This document shows, piece by piece, positions 1-5,921 of a DNA stretch of 8,287 bases. Origin of the DNA: Neptuniibacter sp. GTDB lineage: Bacteria; Pseudomonadota; Gammaproteobacteria; Pseudomonadales; Balneatricaceae. The stretch's first letter is position 1, and every line of letters begins with the position of its first letter. The stretch is from NCBI GenBank assembly GCA_024686055.1, contig JAIBDV010000114.1:1-8287 (forward strand), in the 5' to 3' direction. A program made the translations under genes and the position numbers. The notes below the pieces were generated by a model. The model was given only the letters and a program-made list of their open reading frames with translations, was not told the DNA's origin and ran no database searches.

Positions 1-632
1 GGGGCCTGGCCCCACACCTGCTCCACCAGCTGTTCACCGCTGAGGTTCAGCACCACAATGCCCCGCCGCTCGCCCCGATCACCGATGACCGGTGCCGCCA
101 CCCGCAACGTGGGCTGGCTGTGCTGTAGCTGACCCTGCTCCATATTCAGATCAAAGCGGGAGATATATACCTGGCCTGGCGGCAATGTCAGGCTCTGAGC
201 CACATAGTAGCGCCGGGCCTTGTTCTGCAGCTGATCAACCGCGACGGCATGGGGTGACTGGCCATTATTGACCCGCACCACTTCCATCCCCTGGCCATCA
301 ATAAAGCGCAACTGCGAATAGCCCGGTTTATGCCGGGCCAGCTGCAGAAAACTGGCCGTCAGCTGCGTCCGTTCCGGCCCCGTCGCCTGGCTGCTGACAG
401 TATCTGCCAGCACTTTCACATCGGCCATCATCTCATTCAGCCGGGTACGCATCAGCTGGCGGGTCAGCTCGGTCGTCGCCTGCTCCTGCGCCAGCATCAG
501 CTGTGAGGCCTGCTCCAGGGTGATGCGATAGTGCGCCACCACCAGCACCAGCAATAACAGCAGGCCGGGTATCACAATGGTCAGCAGATCCCTGAGGTAA
601 CCCCGTCCGCCCGGTGTTTTATCCGCGGCCAC
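1..632 (-). CDS. Membrane-anchored sensor protein with Cache-like periplasmic domain (3' part beyond window)
   Basis: This open frame runs from a GTG at 632 to the left edge, giving about 210 N-terminal residues. A short charged N-terminus is followed by one strongly hydrophobic segment (about residues 16-33, rich in Leu/Val), then a helical stretch (about 37-80), then an extracytoplasmic sensor-like region. That region contains FIDGQGMEVVRVN, LQNKARRYYV, YISRFDLNMEQG and RGIVVLNL. These resemble the double-Cache/PDC-type input domains found in many proteobacterial sensor kinases, diguanylate cyclases and chemoreceptors. The output domain lies outside the window, so histidine kinase is only the likeliest guess. 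The GTG lies 4 nt after the stop of the HEAT gene. There is no good Shine-Dalgarno, and an in-frame TGA lies just upstream. Later starts would cut into the membrane helix. Translational coupling to the HEAT gene is likely. Confidence 0.75.
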   Translation of the reverse strand, partial: MAADKTPGGRGYLRDLLTIVIPGLLLLLVLVVAHYRITLEQASQLMLAQEQATTELTRQLMRTRLNEMMADVKVLADTVSSQATGPERTQLTASFLQLARHKPGYSQLRFIDGQGMEVVRVNNGQSPHAVAVDQLQNKARRYYVAQSLTLPPGQVYISRFDLNMEQGQLQHSQPTLRVAAPVIGDRGERRGIVVLNLSGEQLVEQVWGQA

Positions 633-636
633 GGCG

Positions 637-3087
637 TTACAGCGCCGGTGCCAGCACAGTCATCATCTGCAGGGCATGGGGCCGCTGGCTGGCAAAATCA
701 GCCTCCAGCATCGGCTCCAGCAGCTGCGTTGCTGCCGCCTGCGGCTCCAGCCGGGCCAGCGCCTGACCGGCAGCGGCGGTCAGCGCGCTGTTATTCAGCC
801 CCAGCTGGATAAGCTGCGGCACCCGATCAGCCATCCCCTGCTGGCTGACAAAACTGATCGCAGCCAGCACCACCCCATCCAGCGGGTCCGCCAGGCAGTG
901 CGCCACCGCAGTCTGCACCGAAGCCGGAGCGGGTTTATGCAGTACCACCCGCGCCTCATCCTGCGTCTCCAGCGGCTGGCCCACCAGCCGGGCGAGGGCA
1001 TAAATGGCTTCAATACGGACATTGCTGTCGCCGTCCTGCAGTGCCTGCTTCAGCACCGGCAGTGCGCCACGGTGCTGCATTAACCCCAGAGTACGGGCAC
1101 AAAGCTGGCGGATTTCCGGGGTACCGGCCAGCAACAGCGTGGCCAGCGGCCCCAGCGCATTATTCAGCTCACTCAGTTCCGGCTGCCTGGCGGCAATCTG
1201 CGCGAGGCTGCTGACCACCTCCCGTACCAGCACCGGTTCAGTTTCCAGTAACAGCCCCAGCAGCTGGCTCACGCTGGCCGCGGTCGGCTGCTTGCCCAGT
1301 GCGCGCACGGCCAGCACCTGATTACTGTAATCCGGCAGGCGGGCGATTTTTTTGCGGCTCAGTTTCAGCTGCTCACCCTGATCCAGATGGCCAACAACGA
1401 TATTGCCAAAGCTGTCCAGCGCCTCCGGCAGCTCGGCCACCATCTCGCGCAGATGTTCAGCCTGATCCTGCGCCTGAGGCGTCGGCTGCTGCAGTGCGGC
1501 CTGCACATTGGCCTGACTGATCGCCGCCAGGGTGGACTGCGGCTGTGCGGGCTTAGCCAGTGCAGGCTCTGCCTCTGCGGCAGCCTCGACCGGGCCATCA
1601 CTGAACTGCGCCATCAGCGCACGGATCGTCGCCTCTTCACTTTCAGCGGCATGGAGCGTACTGGCAGGCCCCTGCGGCGTACCGGCATCATCCACCATCA
1701 CGCAACTGATCCGGCTGTCGTCCGCCATCGGCTGCGGTGCTGGTGCATCCAGCAAACCGCTGTTCAGCTCCTCCCCGGCCAGATAATGGGCCAGCACCTG
1801 GCTGGCGCAGAGGCCTTCATGCTGTGGCGGTAACAACGCCAGCGTACTCAGCGCCTCCATCACCACCTGACGTAGCGCGGCGTTGTCTTCCTCCTGCAGC
1901 AGGGTATTCAGCGGGCGGATAAAATCGCGATGGTTCTGCCCCACCTGCTGCACGGTATTCACCAGCACCCGGCGGCTGCGCAGCGCCAGTTCAGTGTCCT
2001 GTAACCGCGCCAGCACAATGGGCTGGGCCTCGGCAACTGGCAGCTGCACCAGCAGGCCCGCCGCCGCTTCCAGCTCGCCACCATGATCAGACTGCAGCGC
2101 GTTCAATAAGGCCTGACTTAACGCCTGAGACAAGGCGGGGTCAGCCTCCGGTTCGGCTTTAAGCAACCGCATCAGTGCCGTCAGGATCAGCGCCCGACCA
2201 TCGGCATCCAGCATATCCAGCAGGCCGGTCAGTTTCTGTGGGGTGATATGTTTGAGGTGGTAGCTTTCCAGTTGCGCCAGCATCGACTCGGCTGATTTCA
2301 GCGCCTGGCTACGCACCTCATCAGCCGGGTCACGCAGCAACTCGACCAGATCAATAAAGTAACGACGGGCTTCGCGCTGGCCCAGAACCTCCGCCACCGC
2401 TGCCCGCACACTGGCATCCGGGTGGCGGATCTGACGAAACAGCGCAATCAGGCTGGCATCACACTCAACAAAGCGCAGTGCCCGCACCGCCCGTCGCACC
2501 AGCCGTGGTGAAGGCGACTGCAGCTGAGCAAGCGTGCTGGCCAGCCCGGCTTCACCACAGTGCACCAGCGCACGCAGCAGGTCCGCCTCGATATCCAGAA
2601 TTTCCTCCGTCAGCAACGCCTCCAGCACCGGCACTGCGTCTGCCCGCCCCTGCTGGCCCAGTGCCTGAATCGCATTAAGCTGAATATCCCACCAGTCATC
2701 CCAGTCGGCTGCCACCTCACCCTGCCCAGGGTTGCCCTGGGCCCAGTTCAGCAGCGCCTGCCTGGCATCCGGGTGGTCCAGCCGGGCCAGCGCACGGGCA
2801 GCCGCTACCCGTGCATCCCCTTCCGGGTGCAGGTTCACCATCTCGATCAGCCGGGCCACCAGCTCAGCCGGTTCCGCCACCGCCGGGCCCACTTTGGCCA
2901 GTGCATCGGCCGCATCAATGCTGACATCCGGGTCTTCATGATAGAGGCAGTCCTGCAATACCGGCAGCAGCTGCACCATCCCCGCTTCGCCTGCGGTGCG
3001 GGCGGCATAACAGCGGTCGGCTTCGTCACCGTCGCTCAGCAGCTGATTAAGGGTCTGATGAAAGCGGGTATGGATAGTGGTGGACAT
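637..3087 (-). CDS. Large cytoplasmic HEAT-repeat protein, function unknown
   Basis: This is an 816-residue protein without a signal peptide or membrane segment. It is built of repeated helix pairs of the HEAT / PBS-lyase-like type, with recurring motifs such as D..VR..A..AL..L (for example DPDVSIDAADALAKVG, DARVAAARALARL, DASVRAAVAEVLG, DSNVRIEAIYALARL). One array covers about residues 20-430. An Ala/Glu/Pro/Gln-rich, probably disordered linker covers about 445-545, and a second array about 580-800. Such proteins are scaffolds or partner-binding proteins, and I cannot name a specific function. The ATG at 3087 is chosen because GGAG (3097-3100) sits 9 nt upstream. A TTG at 3102 would add five residues but overlaps this Shine-Dalgarno. 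The gene heads a leftward operon with the sensor gene and is divergent from the idr operon, under an apparent FNR-type promoter. Confidence 0.88.
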   Translation of the reverse strand: MSTTIHTRFHQTLNQLLSDGDEADRCYAARTAGEAGMVQLLPVLQDCLYHEDPDVSIDAADALAKVGPAVAEPAELVARLIEMVNLHPEGDARVAAARALARLDHPDARQALLNWAQGNPGQGEVAADWDDWWDIQLNAIQALGQQGRADAVPVLEALLTEEILDIEADLLRALVHCGEAGLASTLAQLQSPSPRLVRRAVRALRFVECDASLIALFRQIRHPDASVRAAVAEVLGQREARRYFIDLVELLRDPADEVRSQALKSAESMLAQLESYHLKHITPQKLTGLLDMLDADGRALILTALMRLLKAEPEADPALSQALSQALLNALQSDHGGELEAAAGLLVQLPVAEAQPIVLARLQDTELALRSRRVLVNTVQQVGQNHRDFIRPLNTLLQEEDNAALRQVVMEALSTLALLPPQHEGLCASQVLAHYLAGEELNSGLLDAPAPQPMADDSRISCVMVDDAGTPQGPASTLHAAESEEATIRALMAQFSDGPVEAAAEAEPALAKPAQPQSTLAAISQANVQAALQQPTPQAQDQAEHLREMVAELPEALDSFGNIVVGHLDQGEQLKLSRKKIARLPDYSNQVLAVRALGKQPTAASVSQLLGLLLETEPVLVREVVSSLAQIAARQPELSELNNALGPLATLLLAGTPEIRQLCARTLGLMQHRGALPVLKQALQDGDSNVRIEAIYALARLVGQPLETQDEARVVLHKPAPASVQTAVAHCLADPLDGVVLAAISFVSQQGMADRVPQLIQLGLNNSALTAAAGQALARLEPQAAATQLLEPMLEADFASQRPHALQMMTVLAPAL

Positions 3088-3096
3088 GGTGCAGTA

Positions 3097-3100
3097 CTCC
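3097..3100 (-). promoter_or_regulatory. Ribosome binding site of the HEAT-repeat gene
   Basis: GGAG on the minus strand lies 9 nt before the ATG at 3087. It decides between this ATG and the in-frame TTG at 3102, which would overlap it. Confidence 0.7.
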
Positions 3101-3102
3101 AA

Positions 3103-3118
3103 CAGGCCGGGCGGCCTG
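3103..3118 (-). other. GC-rich hairpin in the HEAT gene leader
   Basis: On the minus strand CAGGCC-GCCC-GGCCTG forms a 6-bp all-GC stem with a 4-nt loop. It ends 2 nt before the GGAG ribosome binding site. It would lie inside the predicted 46-nt 5' untranslated region and could limit ribosome access. There is no T-tract, so it is not a terminator. Confidence 0.45.
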
Positions 3119-3139
3119 GAAACCAGGAAGAGGGCTCCA

Positions 3140-3145
3140 ACTATA
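3140..3145 (-). promoter_or_regulatory. Predicted -10 element of the FNR-dependent promoter for the HEAT/sensor operon
   Basis: The minus strand reads TATAGT, a 5/6 match to TATAAT. If transcription starts near 3133, this element covers -12 to -7 and the FNR box centre lies at -41.5. That is the geometry of class II FNR-activated promoters. The start site is predicted, not measured. Confidence 0.6.
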
Positions 3146-3167
3146 GGCAGGTCAGCAGGCCGGTGAT

Positions 3168-3181
3168 TTGATATGTATCAA
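3168..3181. promoter_or_regulatory. Perfect FNR/Anr binding site
   Basis: The sequence TTGATATGTATCAA matches the FNR/Anr consensus TTGAT-N4-ATCAA at all ten defined positions. Its centre (3174.5) is 41.5 bp from the predicted leftward start at 3133, so it fits class II activation of the HEAT/sensor operon under low oxygen. It lies about 260 bp upstream of the predicted sigma-54 start of the idr operon. A direct role there is less likely but not excluded. Confidence 0.8.
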
Positions 3182-3235
3182 GCGCGCTGAACGAAGTACC
3201 CAAAAATTGATTATTAATGGATATTTCATTTTTTA

Positions 3236-3248
3236 AATCAACAGCTTG
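3236..3248 (+). promoter_or_regulatory. Candidate IHF site 1 (upstream of the enhancer repeats)
   Basis: AATCAACAGCTTG matches the IHF consensus WATCAANNNNTTR fully and is preceded by an A/T-rich tract (about 3211-3236), as real IHF sites often are. It lies between the FNR box and the enhancer-like repeats and may shape the divergent region. The evidence is the consensus match alone. Confidence 0.4.
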
Positions 3249-3283
3249 GATTATCTCCACAGTGGCTATATCCACCCTGAACG

Positions 3284-3298
3284 ATTGAACAGAACGTT
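3284..3298 (+). promoter_or_regulatory. Enhancer-like repeat, copy 1 (candidate activator site)
   Basis: ATTGAACAGAACGTT is repeated 30 bp downstream with 13 of 15 bases identical. With flanking bases it forms an imperfect dyad: GATTGAAC at 3283-3290 against GTTAAATC at 3296-3303, with 7 of 8 pairs. Its centre lies about 140 bp upstream of the predicted sigma-54 start, a usual position for an NtrC-family activator. Confidence 0.5.
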
Positions 3299-3313
3299 AA
3301 ATCACTCCCTGCA

Positions 3314-3328
3314 ATTGAACAGTTCGTT
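3314..3328 (+). promoter_or_regulatory. Enhancer-like repeat, copy 2 (candidate activator site)
   Basis: ATTGAACAGTTCGTT is the second copy, offset exactly 30 bp from the first (about three helical turns), so both would face the same side of the DNA. It contains the short dyad GAAC-A-GTTC. Its centre is about 112 bp upstream of the predicted sigma-54 start. Confidence 0.5.
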
Positions 3329-3366
3329 CTACTCACCAGCCATCACCCTATGCCAGAAAAACCTCA

Positions 3367-3379
3367 TAACTCGTTGATA
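3367..3379 (-). promoter_or_regulatory. Candidate IHF site 2 (between enhancer repeats and sigma-54 promoter)
   Basis: The minus strand reads TATCAACGAGTTA, a full match to WATCAANNNNTTR, with an A/T-rich stretch on the expected side. It lies between the activator repeats and the -24/-12 element, where IHF normally bends DNA to bring a sigma-54 activator to the polymerase. Confidence 0.55.
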
Positions 3380-3408
3380 AATAACGAAACAGACCAAAAC
3401 AGACCCAC

Positions 3409-3424
3409 TGGCACAAATACTGCA
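3409..3424 (+). promoter_or_regulatory. Sigma-54 (RpoN) -24/-12 promoter of the idr operon
   Basis: TGGCACAAATACTGCA matches the sigma-54 consensus TGGCACG-N4-TTGCA at the key positions. The invariant GG (3410-3411) and GC (3422-3423) are separated by exactly 10 bp, and a T-run follows. Transcription would start near 3435, leaving a leader of about 83 nt before the first ATG at 3518. No convincing sigma-70 promoter is seen nearer the operon. Confidence 0.7.
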
Positions 3425-3454
3425 TTTTTAGTAAGGACAATTCCGATATTCAAC

Positions 3455-3493
3455 CCTGTCCGCTGACAACCACACAACAATAGCCAGGACAGG
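3455..3493 (+). other. Stem-loop in the idr operon leader
   Basis: CCTGTCC (3455-3461) and GGACAGG (3487-3493) form a perfect 7-bp inverted repeat. GCT (3462-3464) and AGC (3482-3484) can extend the stem past a 2-nt bulge, leaving an A/C-rich loop. It lies between the predicted sigma-54 start and the ribosome binding site. A role in mRNA stability or translation is inference. Confidence 0.35.
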
Positions 3494-3504
3494 CCCCTGC
3501 GAGG

Positions 3505-3510
3505 TGAGGA
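3505..3510 (+). promoter_or_regulatory. Ribosome binding site of the first diheme peroxidase gene
   Basis: TGAGGA ends 7 nt before the ATG at 3518 and follows a second GAGG at 3501-3504. It supports this start, which also gives a complete Sec signal peptide. Confidence 0.7.
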
Positions 3511-3517
3511 CACACTC

Positions 3518-4627
3518 ATGAGCACACGCCACACCGGTACACGCCCGTTGCTGCTGGCCACCGCCGTCAGCCTGGCGCTCGGCGCATCGCTGGCCAGCGC
3601 CGCTGATAACAGCCGACAGTTACCCCCGATCACGGTAAATACCGCCAAGGCCGAACTGGGCAAGCGGCTGTTTTTTGATGTTCGGCTCTCCGGCGACGCC
3701 GCCATCAGCTGCGCCAGCTGCCACCAGCCAGAACACGGCTTTGGCCACCCGGATGCGCTGGCACCGGGCTACCCTGGCAACAGGCACTTTCGTAACAGCC
3801 CAACGCTGATCAATACCAGCTATAAAAAGCAGTGGTTCCACGATGGCAGGCTGGCGACCAACCTCAATGACGTCACCCGCGAGATGATCACCGAAGATTA
3901 TCTGATGAACATGGATATGCGGCTGATGCAGGAGCGCCTCAAGCAGGACCCGATCTACGTCAGCATGTTTAAAGACGCCGGTTACGGCGAGCCCTCCAAC
4001 GGCTCAGTACGCAAGGCGATTCCTGAATATCTGAGAACCCTCACCTCGCGCAATGCCCCCATTGATAACGGCAAACTGAGCACAGCCGCACAGCGTGGCC
4101 AGGCCCTGTTCGACGGTAAAGCAGGCTGTAACCAGTGCCATACCGGGCCGCTGTTCTCCGATGGCAAAGCACACAACACCGGCGTAGCCGAGAACCTGGA
4201 TATCTTCCGTGACCCGCTGCGTCACCAGGCATTTATCGCCTTCAACATGTTTATGGGCAACGAGAACTACATGGCCCTCAAGCGTGATGTCGGTGCCCAT
4301 GTGCAGGGCCACAAAGCCGATGGCAGCGATAAAGGCACCTTTATGACCCCCACCCTGCGCGAGCTGACCCACACCGCGCCCTATATGCACAACGGCATGA
4401 TCAACACACTGCCCGAGGTGGTGGCGTTCTATAACAACGGTGGCGGCGAAGACAGTAACAAGAGCAACCGGCTCAAGCCGCTTAATCTCTCTGCCAGTGA
4501 GCAGAGTGATCTGGTGGCCTTCCTGCAGGCGCTGTCCGGTGAGCCACTCACCAGCAACGCCCATGTCTGGAACAAAAAAGACTACAGCTATCAGCTGATT
4601 AAAAACTGGCGTGAAGTCAGCAACTGA
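3518..4627 (+). CDS. Periplasmic diheme cytochrome c peroxidase-family protein, iodate reductase-associated (IdrP1/IdrP2 type)
   Basis: This 369-residue protein has a Sec signal peptide (about residues 1-28, ending ASA before Ala29). It has two c-type heme motifs, CASCH (65-69) and CNQCH (204-208), in the bacterial cytochrome c peroxidase/MauG fold. Family marks are RNSPTLIN, FHDGR (107-111), TPTLREL and PYMHNG, whose Met290 probably ligates the second heme. Enzymes of this family reduce H2O2 with electrons from small cytochromes. In iodate reducers two such proteins are encoded with IdrAB and are proposed to remove H2O2 or act in the electron relay. This is the first gene of the operon; the next gene starts 7 nt after its stop. 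I do not assign the P1 or P2 number, because the sequence alone does not settle it. Confidence 0.87.
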   Translation: MSTRHTGTRPLLLATAVSLALGASLASAADNSRQLPPITVNTAKAELGKRLFFDVRLSGDAAISCASCHQPEHGFGHPDALAPGYPGNRHFRNSPTLINTSYKKQWFHDGRLATNLNDVTREMITEDYLMNMDMRLMQERLKQDPIYVSMFKDAGYGEPSNGSVRKAIPEYLRTLTSRNAPIDNGKLSTAAQRGQALFDGKAGCNQCHTGPLFSDGKAHNTGVAENLDIFRDPLRHQAFIAFNMFMGNENYMALKRDVGAHVQGHKADGSDKGTFMTPTLRELTHTAPYMHNGMINTLPEVVAFYNNGGGEDSNKSNRLKPLNLSASEQSDLVAFLQALSGEPLTSNAHVWNKKDYSYQLIKNWREVSN

Positions 4628-4634
4628 GGCGGGG

Positions 4635-5921
4635 ATGATGATCATGAAAACCAGTAACAAAGCCAATCTTCTGGCCGCCACACTCAGCACCGCAGCCCTG
4701 CTGGCAGCCATCAGTGCCCAGGCCACCACGGCCAGCACCACCAGCGCCGCCACAGATGAAGCCATCGCAGGCGTAAAAGCTGCACTGGCCCCTCTGAAAG
4801 CGCAGCCTGCCAGCACAGTCAAACTCAACGGCCAGGCCTATCCGGCACTGGCACCGCTGGGCCCGGTGCCCGTACCACCGGATAACCCGATGACAGCGGA
4901 AAAAGTCGAGCTGGGTAAAATCCTGTTCTTCGATGGCCGCCTGGGCGGCGATGGCTCCACCGCCTGCTCCGCCTGTCATGTACCAGACATCGGCTGGGAC
5001 TGGCCCGACAATGTATCGCTGGGCTACCCCGGCACCCTCCACTGGCGTAATTCGCCAACGATCATCAACACCGCCTACTACGACAAACTGTTCTGGGCCG
5101 GCTCTTCCAAATCGCTGGAAGCCGAGGCCCGCTCCGCTGCCAAAGGCGCTGTCGCCGGTAACGGTGAAGACGACATTATGGAAGCCAGGCTGGCACTGAT
5201 TCCTGAATACCGCCAGCGCTTTAACGCGGTATTTGGTGATGACTGGCCAAAAATAAACAACGCCTGGATGGCCATTGCCGCCTACGAGCGCACTCTGATT
5301 CAGCGTGATACGCCGCTGGATACGTTCCTGCAGGGCGATAAATCCGCCCTGAGCGAGAGCCAGCTGCGCGGCAAAGCCCTGTTCGATGGCAAGGCCGGTT
5401 GCATCCAGTGTCACAACGGCCCACTGGCGTCGGATCAGCAATATTACAACGTCGGCGTTCCCCCGCTGAAGCGCTGGGAAGAAGACCCTCTGGCCCAGAT
5501 CACCTTCCGTTACGAACTGTACGCCAAGGGTTCCAGCGAGGAAATGTACCGCACTACCAAGGCCGATCCGGGCGTTTACTTTCGCGGCAAGATGAAAGCC
5601 ATGAAGGGTAAGTTCCGCACCCCGTCGCTGCGCTACACCAAATACACCCCGCCGTATATGCACAACGGCGCGCTGGCCACCCTGGCCGATGTGGTGGATT
5701 TCTACGACCGGGGCGGCATCACCAGTGATGGTCGCAGCACCGATTTCCCGCACAGCAAAAGCCCGCTGATCAAACCGCTGGGGCTGAGCAAAACAGAAAA
5801 AGTCGATCTGCTGGCATTTCTGGATGCCTTTACCGGCGACAAGATCCTCACCGAGCGCCCAGCCATGCCGGGCTATGCCCCTTTATTTACCGAACAGGAA
5901 CTGCTGGAGGCCCGCAAATGA
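4635..5921 (+). CDS. Second periplasmic diheme cytochrome c peroxidase-family protein (IdrP1/IdrP2 type)
   Basis: This is a 428-residue protein with a Sec signal (hydrophobic core about residues 10-27, likely cut after AQA at 30) and c-type heme motifs CSACH (111-115) and CIQCH (256-260). RNSPTIIN, TPSLRYTKYTPPYMHNG (Met342 as probable heme ligand) and DVVDFYDRGG mark the cytochrome c peroxidase/MauG family. Unlike the upstream paralogue, the usual WDGR-like segment reads FWAGSS (153-158), so it may differ in activity. About 50 extra residues lie between the signal and the first heme region. The start is uncertain: ATGs at 4635, 4638 and 4644 all keep the signal peptide, and a GTG at 4611 would overlap the upstream gene. 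GAGG at 4626-4629 favours 4635 or 4638. Its stop overlaps the next start as ATGA, so translation is coupled. Confidence 0.86.
   Translation: MMIMKTSNKANLLAATLSTAALLAAISAQATTASTTSAATDEAIAGVKAALAPLKAQPASTVKLNGQAYPALAPLGPVPVPPDNPMTAEKVELGKILFFDGRLGGDGSTACSACHVPDIGWDWPDNVSLGYPGTLHWRNSPTIINTAYYDKLFWAGSSKSLEAEARSAAKGAVAGNGEDDIMEARLALIPEYRQRFNAVFGDDWPKINNAWMAIAAYERTLIQRDTPLDTFLQGDKSALSESQLRGKALFDGKAGCIQCHNGPLASDQQYYNVGVPPLKRWEEDPLAQITFRYELYAKGSSEEMYRTTKADPGVYFRGKMKAMKGKFRTPSLRYTKYTPPYMHNGALATLADVVDFYDRGGITSDGRSTDFPHSKSPLIKPLGLSKTEKVDLLAFLDAFTGDKILTERPAMPGYAPLFTEQELLEARK

Noticed and set aside
3088..3102. TTG at 3102 as start of the HEAT-repeat protein
   Set aside because: It would place the start codon over the GGAG that is well spaced for the ATG at 3087, and the added residues fit no HEAT repeat.
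2560..3171. Open frame of 203 codons on the plus strand
   Set aside because: It is a mirror of the HEAT-repeat gene with His/Arg/Gln-rich composition typical of antisense reading.
3168..3181. FNR box as direct activator site of the idr operon
   Set aside because: Toward the operon no good -10 element lies at the spacing needed for class II activation. The leftward geometry fits exactly, and the rightward operon has a sigma-54 element instead.
3364..3705. Open frame of 113 codons on the minus strand across the idr promoter
   Set aside because: It covers the sigma-54 element and the signal peptide region of the first peroxidase. The composition does not look coding, and no family is recognisable.
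4611..4634. GTG at 4611 as start of the second peroxidase
   Set aside because: It would lie inside the upstream gene and lengthen the signal peptide's n-region. GAGG at 4626-4629 points to the ATGs at 4635/4638.
4004..4828. Open frame of 274 codons on the minus strand
   Set aside because: It spans the junction of two real plus-strand genes and has no motif or ribosome binding site of note.
4617..5753. Open frame of 378 codons on the minus strand
   Set aside because: It is antisense to the second diheme peroxidase, whose heme motifs and signal peptide identify the real frame. The antisense protein is low-complexity and unrecognisable.
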